Of a DNA stretch of 64,000 nt, positions 41,284 to 52,809 are shown in pieces; the stretch's first letter is position 1; every line of letters begins with the position of its first letter. A model generated the notes under the pieces. That model did no database searches and was not told the origin of the DNA. It worked only from the letters and a program-made list of their open reading frames with translations. The stretch is from Isochrysis galbana. Taxonomy: Eukaryota > Haptophyta > Isochrysidales > Isochrysidaceae. Both the position numbers and the translations under genes were made by a program. Location of the stretch: contig CM030931.1 of the NCBI GenBank assembly GCA_018136815.1, positions 10,427,072-10,491,071 on the forward strand, given 5' to 3'.

Positions 41284-44200
41284 TTTCTGAAGATTCGGGG
41301 CTACTCGCCTACTAGCTATGGGGCACACCTGTGCCTTCGCTATCTACATCGCCCTTAACTTCCCTCCCTCCACCTCTTTCCCTGCCCCCCTTCTTTCCTT
41401 TTTCTTCGGTTTCCGGGGTCCGGCCTCGGTACACTACCTGGGGCCTGGTTCGGAGTGTGGGGCTCGGGCAGGCCTTCCGAGTTTGTCTATAGTGTCGTGT
41501 GTGTCTGTCCGTCTTCGTCTTGGTTGTGTTATTTGGGTCTGGTTCCTAGTGTCCCCGGCATCAAGTTCGAGTGGCGTGCCAAAGCTTCAATTGCTAAGGT
41601 TGTCTTACTCCATGATCCCCTCGACAGCGTGGACGATCCCTAGCTTGGTGGTTAGTGCCACTAACTCTGCATTGGGTCTAAGTCCGCCTTTGTCGTTTCT
41701 ATTAAAAATGGGTCTCAAGTCGTTCATGTCTACCCTTTTCTTTGGTTGTCTGCCCATGCCCGCCTGGGCTGTCCTCGTCAAATCGGTTTCTTGTGCGAAT
41801 AGGAGTGCTTTGCTCAACAGGGCATATCTCTCTATGGTTCTTATCAGTACTGATTCCTCCGAAAATTTTACACCATCGTAGTGTATCCTATAGAAGTCCG
41901 TGATTATGTATCTCCATGCTAATAGGTATAGTATACATAATGCTTTCGGGGCGTCTCCTTTCGGGAAAGCGAATAGGTTATCTATAATGAGTTCTTCTCT
42001 GCTCCTTTCAACCTCAGGTGAGAAGCGTGCGACTTTATTTAGTTCGCCTAGGATGTTAATTATCCTGGGGCACTCACCTAAGTGGGTCGAGGATTCCTCC
42101 GCCTCCCCACATATCCGGCATGTTTTATTTCTGCCCGGAAAACGGTTATATGTGCCTACTCGCCTGTGTGTGATATGTTTGAAGTGCAAGTGCATGTCCC
42201 GCGTCGTTATCATTGGCGAGGTGTATAGCTTTGCGAGATGCGCCCATGTGTCGTCTGAGGTCTGCAGTTTTTCCTCCCACTTTATCAATCCCGTGTGGCG
42301 TTTGCGCTTGCGCTTCGCTTGCTGGAGGGCCTCGGTGATATGTTCGACACCGGTGCCGTCCAGCGGCGTCTTACCGTCTAGTGTGTATTCGTCTGCTAAC
42401 GGGTACTCTAGCCTCTTATTGGTTTTGTACCCTTCCCCCCAGTGCGCCGGAGGGGATGGATCTAAGTTCGTGGGTGCGGTGTGCAATCTTTCCCCGACTA
42501 TGGGTGTGCCTAAGTATGAGAGCTCCGCCTCATACCACCTTCCTTTGATGCTCACATAGTATTCCCCGTCCATTGTTATTCGCAGTTCGGGTGTCGGTTC
42601 CTCTGGAGCGCTTTGGTTGTCGGTCTCCTCGCTTCTCGCTGGTGCGCCCCCTATTTCGGCCGCGCTGTCTGCCGCCGCCATCAACGTCGTGGCGTGTTTG
42701 ACTATTATGTCCCACGTTTCTAAGAATTTGTCTCTTGGGATATATTCCCCCTGAAATTGTATATACGTGTCGTTGTTCCTGAGGTATTGCGCGCATTCTT
42801 CGCTGCTATATGGCGCGGTCGCCGCGTGGTCTTTGAATACATTGTGTATGGTGTTGCATTCGAGCTTATTCCACAGCTTTGCCCATTTTGGTTTTATATT
42901 CGGTCCCGGGTGCGTTGGGCTACCCCACATGGGTTGTGAGAGTGCTCCTTCCCTACTTACTTTCAACGACGTGAGTTCTAGTTCACGGATGTTGTTTAGT
43001 GCCAGCTTCCAGAACGCGGGTAGTCTACTTGTGCCCGTTATTCCATCGGTAAGTTTGCTCGTGGGGATTGTCGAGAGGACCGCTGCCCTTCCTAAGTTTG
43101 TCCGGCAAAACCACGCGTCGAGCACTTGCTTCCACTGTGCTTGGCGCGCGTCCAGATAGTTTAGGATCCATTTTGCTTGTAGTGCTTTGACGTGGTTGCC
43201 CCAGTCTAGCAGTCCCAGCCCGAGGTGGGGCCCTTTTTCCGAAGAGTTTTTAGTGGGAATCTCGGGATATTTTATCCATTGCAGCCGTCGTCCGGTACGC
43301 TCGTTAGTCCACATAATCCTATCCACGGATCTTTTGATTGCCGTATGGAATGATTTCGGGGCTGCAAGTGTCTGCAACCAGTATCTAGGGATAGAATATA
43401 TAAGGAAATTCGCCACCTTTGTTTTCCCGTGTATAGATAGGTTTTTGGTTAGCGGTGCGTATATAGTGGTTTTCTTCTCTATCTTGTCGGCTAATTTACG
43501 CCAGAATTCCTTGATGGCCTGGGCCCCCCCTAGCGGGACTCCCAGTATGGTCGCGTATTCGCTTCGTTTCAGCCACTTATATCTTTGGAATCTTTCGGGT
43601 GGGCGCTTCCTCTTCAGGGAGCCCATCCTCAGTCCTTCGAACTTTTGATCGTTGGGTTTGCCGCACGAGGCCGCCGCATATCTTTCTACCCAGCTGAGAG
43701 ATCGCGCCAGGCTGCTGTAGTCTGCCGCTAATAGTTGCGTATCGTCCGCAAATTGACTTATCTTAAGTTCGGCACCGTTAACTACGATGCCTTCGATGTC
43801 TTCGTCCTCATTTATCGCTCTGGTAAGGGCTTCTGCCGTTAAAAGGAAGGCCAGCGGCGAAAGCGGGCATCCTTGGGGGACGCCGCTCGCTATGTTGAAG
43901 GGGAAGCTTCTTCCCCCGTTCGCCTTTATGTAGCGGATTGGTTTAGCCTCGGAGTTCGTAAGAGCCTTCGCATACCTCTTGAAATTTTCCCCGAATTTTA
44001 GTTTGTCGAGGACCAAATGGTAAAATTCCCAGTTGACCCTGTCGAAGGCCTTTTCCCAGTCGAGCGCCAGGAGGAGTCCTGGCTCCCCCGTTTCGTCTAG
44101 GTACGCATTCGTCAGTTGTAATAGATGAGTGGCTTCTCCGATCAACCGTTTCGGGACGAAGCCTAATTGGTCTTTCGAGATTATGTTACCGATTACTTTT

Positions 44201-47200
44201 TTTAATCTATTCGTAAGTACCTTGGCCAATATTTTGTAGTCGCTTTGCAGGAGCGTGATGGGTCTATAGTTCCTAGGATCTCTCGTGTCTCCTTTTTTAT
44301 ATAGGAGTATTATGTCGCCTTCTCTCATGGATACGTTAAGTTGCCCCTGCTCTAGAGCTAGGTTTAGCACTCTAAGGAAGTCGTGTTTCACTAGGTCTAT
44401 GAAGCTTTTGTAGAACTCCGCCGGTAGCGCGTCTGGCCCCGCGCTCTTGCCACTCCCTATTTGGGTAATGGCGTCTGTGAGCTCCTCCATCGTTATTTTC
44501 CCTTCTATTGCATCGCTGTCGTGTTTGTTCATCGGGCGTGTTTCTAGCGTCTCTTCGAGTTCGTGGTCTCTGGTGTTGCGGCGTTCCTGGTATAGCCATA
44601 CGTAGTACTTGCGGAGTTCGCTTCGTATTTCCGCATCGTCTGCGGTCGTGTTTCTCATGTCGTCCCCCGGGACGTTCCAGTCTCTAGTGATGAAGAGTTC
44701 TGGGATCGCGCTGTTAGAGGCGCGCGTTTGAAATCTCTGAAAGAATTCTTTCGTCATCCTCTCCTCACATTTGAGAGAGTCGAAGCTGTCTTTGATCGTC
44801 GGTCTGGACTTCTTGCGAATCGCACCTATCTTGTCGTTGAGTACGCGCATTCTATCCACTTTCCTCTCGTTTGGCTCGCCATCGTTGAGCTCGATCCCAA
44901 TCAATGCAAGCTCTTCGACGGCCTTTGCTATTTCCTGTTGCTCTTTGTTCTGCCTTGTTGCCCATAGAAGGTAAATTGCCGCCGCCTTTTTCGCGTTGCT
45001 CCACGCGTCGTCGATGTCTTCGTCCGGTGTCTCAGGTTTTATGTGGCTTCTCCACAGGTGTGTTATAACTCTCCGCGTGTCTTCCGCGCCGAAAAGTTCG
45101 CTGTCTATTCGCACGTCGTATGTGCGTCCGGGTTTGAATCCTAATATTTCGAAGGTGCCCACCACCGGGAGGTGGTCCGAGGCGCCTTTCCCCGTAAAAA
45201 ATGCCGGGTGTGGGCCGATTGTCTGCCAATTGATGTTCGAGCATACGATGGGGGAATAGATCCTGTCTATTCGCGTGTGAACGGTCCCCGAAAGTCGGGT
45301 GAAGCCCCCTTTGATATTACCGTTCACTAGATTGTATGCGTCCATTAATCCTATCTCATTCATCGTCGTTCTTAGTTTGGGTCCGTGGGCGTTTCCATAT
45401 TCCTCTCGGTTCGTGTGCTTCCTTGTGTCTCTCTCCACATCCTCTACACAATTGAAGTCGCCTCCCATAATGGTATCGTGTTCTCCTACCACGGGGCTCG
45501 TTTTCAATGTTTCTATCTGGGTGGCTCTCAAGTTAGGCGCGGCGCTCAGATATATAGATATTAGTTCCAATTCTTTAGATTCTATTACGCATCTAACTCG
45601 TAGGCATCTGCCTTCGACTAGCGTTTCCGCCGTATCCGGTAACATTTTCACTCTTGGGGATGAGTCGCGTATCGCAATTCCCACCCCACTCGCCGGGTCA
45701 GTGATGTTCGCTGGTGCTTGCACCATTTGCCATCCCAACGCTTTGGCGGTCATGCATGCGCGGTGTTGCCTGCCGTCTGCGTAGGCATGAAGCTCTTGTA
45801 GAAGTAGGATGTCCACCCTCGCTTTCCTCGCTTGGGCTAGCACCGAGCCTAAGGCGCCGTGCCCGGCACCGTTGATGTTGTAGGACACGATAGTAACCGG
45901 TCCCTCACCTGGGTATCCAAGGGTGGAGTTGAATGTGAGTGCGTATATGATCAATGCGTTGCCGCGGCGCGGCAGATGGGCTAGGCATGCGTACTCGTGG
46001 AGATAGCGGCATTCGGCACCTAGGGTGCAAAATCCTCCCTTTGGTTGCTTTCCGGGATGTCCGGCACTCGCGCGCGGAAACGCGCATACAATTGTGCATG
46101 CGCCGTCTTTCCACGCGCCCGGATAATCGTGCGATCGATTGCATGCCTTGCCCTCGATATTCATGGGGCACTTCCCGTTGGGGAAACGTTTGCATAGCTC
46201 TAGCGAGCCCGGGTTGATGGCCTCTTGGATAGTCTTCTTCGGCGTTGCCGTGCGCTTGCGCTCTTCCCGCTCAAGTCGCGCTGCTTTTTCCTCTGCGCAC
46301 ACGCACATGCGAAGGGGGGGTTGGAAGGCCATAGCGTAGTCTTTTTTGTATCCTTTGCATCCCTTTGGACCTGCGTGGATGTACAGGGTCTTTATGTCGC
46401 CGCCGAGCTCGCGGCAGTTTCGGACCGCATACTCGATGGGGTAGGGGGCTCCGTTAACGCTGAGAAGTATCTTGCGCGGGAAGTCGAACGATTTAAACGA
46501 GCCTTGCTTGGGAGTCACATAGAGGTGGTAAACCTCTTTCTTGCCTTGGGTTACTAGCACTCCTTCTTTGGTGAGGATCTTGGTCCTTTCTTGGTTTCCT
46601 TGGAGAAAGTAGAAGCCTTGGTTTTCGACCGCCTTGGCGAGCGAGCTGATCGTGATAATGCTCTTCAACTCGAATTTGTAGTTGCGCACCACTAGGTGCG
46701 CCGAGACGTCTTGGAAAGCGCCAGCTACCGCTTTGTCGGACGCCCGGGGTAGCCCCTTGAGTTTCTCGTCGAGAGTTTGATATTTGACCGCTATGGGGCA
46801 CGGAATGCCCGCCTTGCGAAAGTCGACGACGTCTTTGAACATCTCGCGAAATTGGTTCGCGCAATCCGCCGTAACCATTATCTCCCATGGTCCGGAGGCG
46901 CTCTTAGACAGAAAGTCGGGTTCAAGGTCGACGCCTTCAAGTTTGTTGAGATGCGCAACAATGGCGCCTAGGGTCTCCTCGTCTTTGGCCTTGTGGCCCT
47001 TCTCGTACGCCGTGAAGGTGATGACGATTTTGTGTGAATCCGGAAACTCGGCCTCTTCTTGAAGCTCGGGCTCGAGGTCTTCGTCGAGGAGGGCCACCTG
47101 TGTGGCCGTGGGGGGAGGCAAGGTTAGTCCTCTGCTTTGTCTTGCTTCTCTAGGGTCCATTTGTCTCAGTGCGTCTACCGCGTTGTCACTCCCTCTCGCG

Positions 47201-47822
47201 GGTTTTGCGTGGAGTGTCTGTTGTGTTGGCCCAAATTCGTGTTTGTGCTGGTTATGTTGGGCCTCTGGGGCCGGTGCCTTGCTGATCGTTCCAGCGCCCG
47301 AGGCGCGGTCGTCTGTGTGCCTCTGGGCGTCTCTGGGGAGTGTCTCCCCGGTGTCGTCCTCCCTGTTGCCGCTGTCTCCCCTGATGGGGGTCCAAAGCTG
47401 CTCTTTCCAGTGCCTGTTTTGATGCGACATTTCCCCAATGGGGTCCTGTCTTGTACGGCGCCGGGCCGGCCCCTCGCGCCGGAGCACGAGGGCGGTAACG
47501 CGGCTGTGTAGGGTCCCGGCCCGGGGGCCTTCCCTATGGGTTCGTCCCTCTGGTGCTTTGTGGTGGGTGTGGCTGTGGATTGTGCTGGAGGTGTGTTGCC
47601 TGCTGGCTGGTGCCAGCATGGCGGCCTTGTACGTGTCGTTCGTGGTGATGCGCGGGCGCGGCCCGCCGGCTCCTGTGCCCACCTGACTGGGGGGGTCGTC
47701 CTGGCGCGGTCGCTTCGGCGACAGCGGCGTCTCCATGAGCTCTTCGTCCATCATGGCGAGGGCAGCGGCAGCGAGAGCGGGCGGCGGCGCGCGCTCCATG
47801 ACCCTATCGGTTTAACGATAGT
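41279..47822 (-). mobile_element. Intact 6.5-kb LINE, single 2064-aa ORF
   Basis: Full-length non-LTR retrotransposon; ORF 47799-41605 without breaks. The class A hairpin (47821-47804) precedes ATG 47799 by 4 nt. Domain order by residue: Pro-rich N-terminus; RNA-binding-like region; CCCH-type fingers at about 535-557 and 592-606 (CTLGAECRYLH); APE endonuclease about 636-890 with SYNINGAG, LLLQELH, GGDFNCVED and SDHLPVVG; reverse transcriptase about 1110-1400 with SGKSAGPDALPAEFYKS, LDWEKAFDRVNWEFY, GVPQGCPLSPLAFLL and catalytic QFADDTQ; and a zinc knuckle near 1893 (CRICGEAEESSTHLGEC). Every catalytic residue expected is present, so activity is plausible. It is embedded in GA repeats on both sides (41232-41277, 47823-47847). 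Confidence 0.95.
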
Positions 47823-49060
47823 TGAGAGAGAGAGAGAGAGAGAGAGAATCCAAAGCGATGGTCGGAGCGTGTCTTCGCGTTGGATTTTCCCACCAAGGCG
47901 GAAAGTCGAAGAGGAACGTTATGTCGCGCAACCGCGGCGATCACATTGGATACAGATCGCAGCGAGGTATCCTTGCAATCGAAGAAATCTTGCTGTTGAG
48001 CGTGGACCTTCTAGACGTTTCTATCGAGCAACCCTGAGTAGCAACCAAGGGAGGAGAAAACCAAAAACCAACGGGACCAAGGGCTTTCATGCAACTTGCA
48101 TCAAGGAGAAAGATAACCAAAAACCAAAGCAGCGAATCTAACTAAATCTCCAAGCAAGGGGAGATGGCAACCCAGGGACCAAGGAGAAAGATTCCCTCAC
48201 CCAAGCAGCGAATCTAAATCGATCTCCAAGGGGAGATGGCAAACCAAACCTGATTGCCCCCAGAAGCAGGTAACGAAACGCGGGGAGATAGCGAATTAAA
48301 CCTCTTTACGAGGCGCCTGGGAGGAAGAAAGGTGGGGAAACTTCCCTTCTCTTCGAGAGAAAAAGAGAGGGCGCTCCACAACCCTAGATCCTAGGCGTCC
48401 ACGCGAAGTTTTTGACCGAGAACGAGAACGAGAGAATTATAACGATAAATACCGAACGAAGAGAAGAGAGAAGAGAGAAGCTTAACGAGCGTCGATTCGC
48501 GAATGCGACAGAGCATGAGCATACCATGTTATTTTGTCCCAAACCTTGGCTATTGAGTTACCACATACATGCATGTCCTCATTGAATGTTCCAAGTGTAC
48601 CTAGGCACCATTCCCTCAGCAACACCAAGTTTTGTGAGGCGTTGGCGGGTCACCTGGTCGGAATTGCTGCTTGTCCTAGAAACGGGAGAAATGGCTGATA
48701 CCACCCAATGGGGAGCTCTTCTACCCATGGTCCCCAGGAGATGAAATGTTGCTTTGCCTGCCCTCTTTGAGACCTTCAGTGATCACCAAGCTTGGTTTTG
48801 TCATCTAAGTGTCCAATCCGCTAGCCTACTGCTCCAAAAGGCCTGAAATAAAACTGCTCTGGTGCGAGCGGACGCCAGACGCCAGAGTGCAACACCGCAT
48901 GCTGAATGTGGTAGCAAAAGTAAGCAAAGACAAGCTCCGCAGAGTTGGTCATGGGGAGAGCTAAGGTTGAATGGGATGTGGAGATGGTTTGCTTCAGGTG
49001 ATGGGATGTCTCAAAAGCTCACCATAGGCTATAATGGAGGCATGATCGGCAGAGTCCTAG
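47823..49060. repeat. Intergenic with degenerate tandem repeats
   Basis: (GA)n at 47823-47847. From 48030 to 48250 a tandem of about 75-80 bp: units share ggagaaagat, aagcagcgaatctaa and ggggagatggcaa (about 48105-48183, 48183-48250). No gene seen. The region 48540-48830 has balanced composition and could be an untranslated or non-coding RNA exon, but nothing supports this. Confidence 0.5.
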
Positions 49061-49112
49061 AAATCCAAGAATTTTCTAGGACGTGGTCCTAGTTTCTAGG
49101 ACGGAATTTTTG
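49061..49112. repeat. CTAGGAC fold-back motif
   Basis: tttctaggacgtggtcctag followed by tttctaggacggaa forms nested inverted repeats. Related motifs lie at 17346-17378 and 40741-40775. Probably the core of a small dispersed palindromic element. Confidence 0.5.
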
Positions 49113-49550
49113 TCCGTCTGGGGCCCCCACGCTGCACCTGTCTGCCTGTCGACCAGGGGGGGAGGGGGGTTGGAGCAATGTGCTAGCTCACCATCGCGGC
49201 CGTCCACGCGTTGCTGACGAGCCTCCGCGTTGAGGCTGCCTACGCGGCCATCCTCTCTCTGACAGTGCCAGATCCGGCATTGATCGATGAGGTGAGACCC
49301 GTGGGTGGCCTCAGGACGGGCCTCGTCGTGGCGCTCTACGCTGCGGCGGGCAGGAGAGCCCAAGATCCTGCCAGAGTGCCTCATAGCGCATCTCGCGGGA
49401 ACCCACCACCCAGAGCAGAAATCATTTTCTGCCGCTGGGTGGTGGCCTTGGCAGGTGGCGGAGAAAGAGAACAGAGAAAAGAGGAGAAAGGAGAACATAG
49501 GATAGGAGGGGGGAAGAGAGAGAGGCAAGGAGAGCGAGCGCCAAAGAGAG
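49113..49550. other. Unassigned GC-rich stretch
   Basis: An open plus-strand frame (49211-49597) reads ILSLTVPDPALIDEVRPVGG but lacks an ATG and resembles nothing known. No feature called. Confidence 0.3.
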
Positions 49551-49554
49551 GAGG

Positions 49555-49785
49555 AACCCCCCGTTTGCTATCGGGGGATTTCCTCTTCCCCCGATAGCTA
49601 TCGGGGGGTCCGCTTACGGCACCCCCCAGGAGCTATCCCCCGATAGCTCTCGGGGGATTTCTCGGTCCCCCGGTAGCTCTCGGGGGGGCTGTTGGCGATC
49701 GGGAAAAAATTTCCCCCCGATAGCTCTCGGGGGCCCCCGATAGCTCCTGGGGGGCGTTGGCTCCTGGGGGGTAACATCTATAATG
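49555..49785 (+). repeat. CGATAGCTATCG palindrome cluster
   Basis: Seven or so palindromic units of the form cccccgatagctatcggggg, many with ctatc replaced by ctctc or ctcct. The distal part (ggcgatcgggaaaaaatttc to ggctcctggggggtaacat) recurs inverted at 59453-59567, upstream of the ChaN gene. It is a fold-back element family of unknown class. Confidence 0.65.
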
Positions 49786-50427
49786 AAAGAAGATGATCCA
49801 CGTTGAGGTCGGACGAATATCAGAGTAGAGGGTAGGCAACTGACACTGAGACTGCGCACCAGCCCCTACACACCACATCAACGTCATGAAGAGTATAGAC
49901 AGCAGCACATGCTCATGGTGGCGGCTTGAGGTAGAGGCAAACGAAGTTGCGAACAATGGACATAGAGAGAGCCGAAGCAAATTATGCCTGCAACAACTTG
50001 AGAGCCCTAATCGACACAACGAATAACAGGTCAAGCACGTGCCCGCACAGAGCAGCCCCCAAGGCGCCACGCCTTAACGCCAGTTAGAGGAAACAAGTGA
50101 AACAAGGACTTTAAACCCTTACGAGGTGGGGCGTGCGTCCCGTGCGCTGATGATTCGCTAACGTCATTTTGTGATGAAGACGCCGTCAAGGAGCGCTGAG
50201 AACAAGCCAACAAGACGGGCGTGATGACTTAGTCCCTAAGAAGAAAATGGACAGCAGATTGTTGTGCAACCGCCCAGGAAGACTTCGGCCGATCCCAAGT
50301 TAAGCCTATTCTGGCGTGAGAAGCAGAGGCTCGAGAAGACGTCAATCGACGGATCCATAGGGCGCCACCACGAAACATCGCCGCGCTGCCCGTCAGTGCT
50401 TCAATCCTAAACATTCCACACCATGAC
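49786..50427. other. 3' flank of MADS gene
   Basis: 640 bp without a recognised gene; partly MADS-gene 3' UTR. Minus-strand frames here lack conserved features. Confidence 0.35.
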
Positions 50428-51653
50428 CTACGTGACAGTGGCCTCGCTGCTCGAGAGGTTTGAAGACTGAGATGGACACATCAGTGGTGGTGGCTGCTGC
50501 TGTTGGAGTTGCTGCTGCTGCTGGAGTTGTTGCTGCTGCTGCTGGAGCTGCTGCTGCTGCTGGAGTTGCTGCTGCCGCTGATAAGACTCGAGCTGCTGCT
50601 GCACATAATTTTGCTGCTGCTGGAGCTGCTGGAGCTGCAGCTGCAGCTGCTGAGGAGTCTGGGAGGGCTCAGATCCAGCTTGCATCTTGGTCGATTGGTC
50701 TGAGCAGTACTGGGGGTACGACTGGTATTGTGGCTGCTGTTGAATCATCATAGGTTGTTGCTGGCCTTGTTGCTGCATCATCGGCTGCTGTGCCTGATGA
50801 TAAGCTTGGTAAGGCTGTTGAGCCGACTGCTGAGGTTGCGCCTGGTGCTGAACAGGATGTTGAGACGGCGGCGCCTGGCTCAATTGTTGTGGTTGCTGCC
50901 CCTGGTTCTGTGGAGGTTGTTGCATAAGCTGATAGTGTGGAATTGGCCTTTGCAGCATCGGCTGCATCGGCTGCGGTTGTTGTTGCTGCTGCTGTGGCAG
51001 CGCCGAGTGCTGCAGCGGCAGTTGGGGCTGCCCGAGCAGAGATGCCTGAACGGTCGGCGTCGAGCCATTTTGAGGTGGCTGAGACGCAAAATTTTGCGAG
51101 AATGTCTGCGAGGGATACGCGGGTACGGTGTATGCACCATCGTAGCTGTTGTTCCCGACGGGCCACAAGCCTGTGGCGCCAGCCGGGGCCTGATGGTGGA
51201 AGTCTTCATCGTCTGATTCAGGTTGCTGGGCAACTTCCCGAGCCTTCTCACGGAAGTAGTCTGCGGTGGTCACGACCTAAGCACGTGAGAAGAGAAAGGG
51301 AAGTGTGGAGCATGACTTTGCGAAGCTGCCAAGCTGTCGGCAGGATTGGCTGGGCGGAGTTGGGCGCACCTCGGCACTCTCACGGTTTTCCATGTAGCGC
51401 TGGACCAACGTGTTGATCGGGCAACTCGAGAAGACACTCATCTTGTTGTTTGCAGAGAAGACGATGACCGCAACGTCGGCGTTGCACAAGATGGAGAGCT
51501 CAGTCGCCTTCTTCATGACACCCAGCTTGCGCTTGGCGAACGTCACCTGGCGATGACGGTCATTCTGGATCCGCGAGATCTCAATCTTGCGGCGGCCCGT
51601 GGCCGACGAGGTGGTGTAGCGCGGAATGGTGCTCGGTGGGGGTCCGTGGTGCT
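50428..51653 (-). CDS. MEF2-type MADS-box transcription factor
   Basis: Two exons are clear: about 51653-51370 and 51276-50428, with a 93-bp GT-AG intron (phase 0). The first encodes the MADS domain: GRRKIEISRIQNDRHRQVTF, AKRKLGVMKKATELSILCNA, DVAVIVFSANNKMSVFSS. RQVTF and the KxxGxMKKAxELSxLC spacing are MEF2-like. The second (283 codons) starts VVTTADYFREKAREVAQQ and becomes a Gln-rich activation region, coded largely by CAG/CAA runs between 50490 and 50650. Where ATG is expected just before GRRK the codon is ACG, and no in-frame ATG follows upstream; a ctccag acceptor at 51654-51659 suggests the start lies in an upstream exon. It would bind A/T-rich CArG-like sites as a dimer. Confidence 0.88.
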
Positions 51654-51659
51654 GGAGGC

Positions 51660-52809
51660 TGGGGGTGGTCGTGCACCACGGGTGGCGGAGCGCCGGGGGC
51701 GGGGCGGGGCGGAGGGGGGGGGGCGGAGGGGGAAGGGGGGCGGCGCGGGGGGGAGGGAAAGGCGGCAGGGACCGACAGAAGAGGCGCTAACACCCAGGAG
51801 GGGATAGGCGATCGAACTGGCGAGATTAGGGAAGGCCGAGAAAGAAGGAACTCGATGTGGATCGAGACTCTGCCTCTCTCTTCTAGCGGATGGCGTCCAC
51901 TTCTTCACCGCGCGCCCCCCCCCCCCCCCCCCCCCGCGGCCCCGCCCCCCCCCCTCCCCCCCTTTTCTCCCCTCGCCGCGTCTGAGTCCCCTCTATCACG
52001 AGGCCCCCTCCCCCCCCCCCCCCCCCCCCGCGCCCCTCCCCCCCCGCCTCCGGCTGCCGCTCGGTCTTCTGGACTCTCTTAACATCCCCCCTCCCCTCTC
52101 GTTCGAGCCCTCTCCGTATCCTTCTGGAAGCAGAGAGACTCGACCGTCGGGAAACCGAGGGAAGAAAGGCGGAGGAAGTATCCTTCCTCCTCTTTGGGGA
52201 CTGGGACCTCCCTCCGACGAGTTTGAGCAACACCGAGATCGAGCGCGGCCGGACCATGAGTCGGAGGGGAGTGGACGTCCACAACGTTCCCCACACCGCC
52301 CGCCCAACGACGACGACCCCGAACGGGCGCGGAGTGACGAAGCCCGCCGCCCCCCCGCCCCCCCCCCCCCCCCGCCGCTCGCGCTGGACGCCTCGCTCGG
52401 CCCATCAGAAACAGATATAAGGGCGGCTTTCGGCTGTGAGAGATGGGTTGGGTGCCGAGCGAAAAGGGGGGGGGGGGGGGGGGGGGAGTCGGGGCCCGAA
52501 CGGGGAACGCCCCGTCTCCTCCTCCCTCTCTCTCCTGTGCGCGCGCGCGTGGAGAGAGGAAGAACCTCTTCAGGCCTGCGCCGGGGAGAAGACCACGTCA
52601 GAGTCGGTCGGAACGAGAGAATCGACGAGGATGGGGTAATAAGAGTCTCCCTACGGGGGGGGCGGGCTCGAGACCAAAAGCGCGGGAGCGGAGGCCCTGC
52701 GCGCCGCCCCCCCCCCTCGGTATTCCCAGAGCTCGTCCAGCTGTCCCACTGGCGGGTGACCACCTCGCTGGCGGCGCCCGCCTCGCCGCCGCTTTGTGGC
52801 GGTGCGGCC
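51660..52809. other. GC-rich region with C and G homopolymers
   Basis: Long C runs at 51915-51935, 52005-52030 and 52350-52371 and a G run at 52464-52487. They lie between the MADS gene and the divergent membrane-protein gene. Frames on both strands are low-complexity Gly/Pro/Arg and not believed. The missing first MADS exon may lie here. Confidence 0.5.

Noticed and set aside
46777-47686. Plus-strand frames opposite the intact LINE
   Set aside because: Shadows of the 2064-aa ORF on the minus strand.
48030-48250. Tandem units as a CRISPR array
   Set aside because: Units are degenerate and contiguous, with no unique spacers, in a eukaryotic genome.
49076-50070. Several 60-150 aa frames between 49.1 and 50.1 kb
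   Set aside because: They run through palindromic CGATAGCT repeats and GC-rich sequence.
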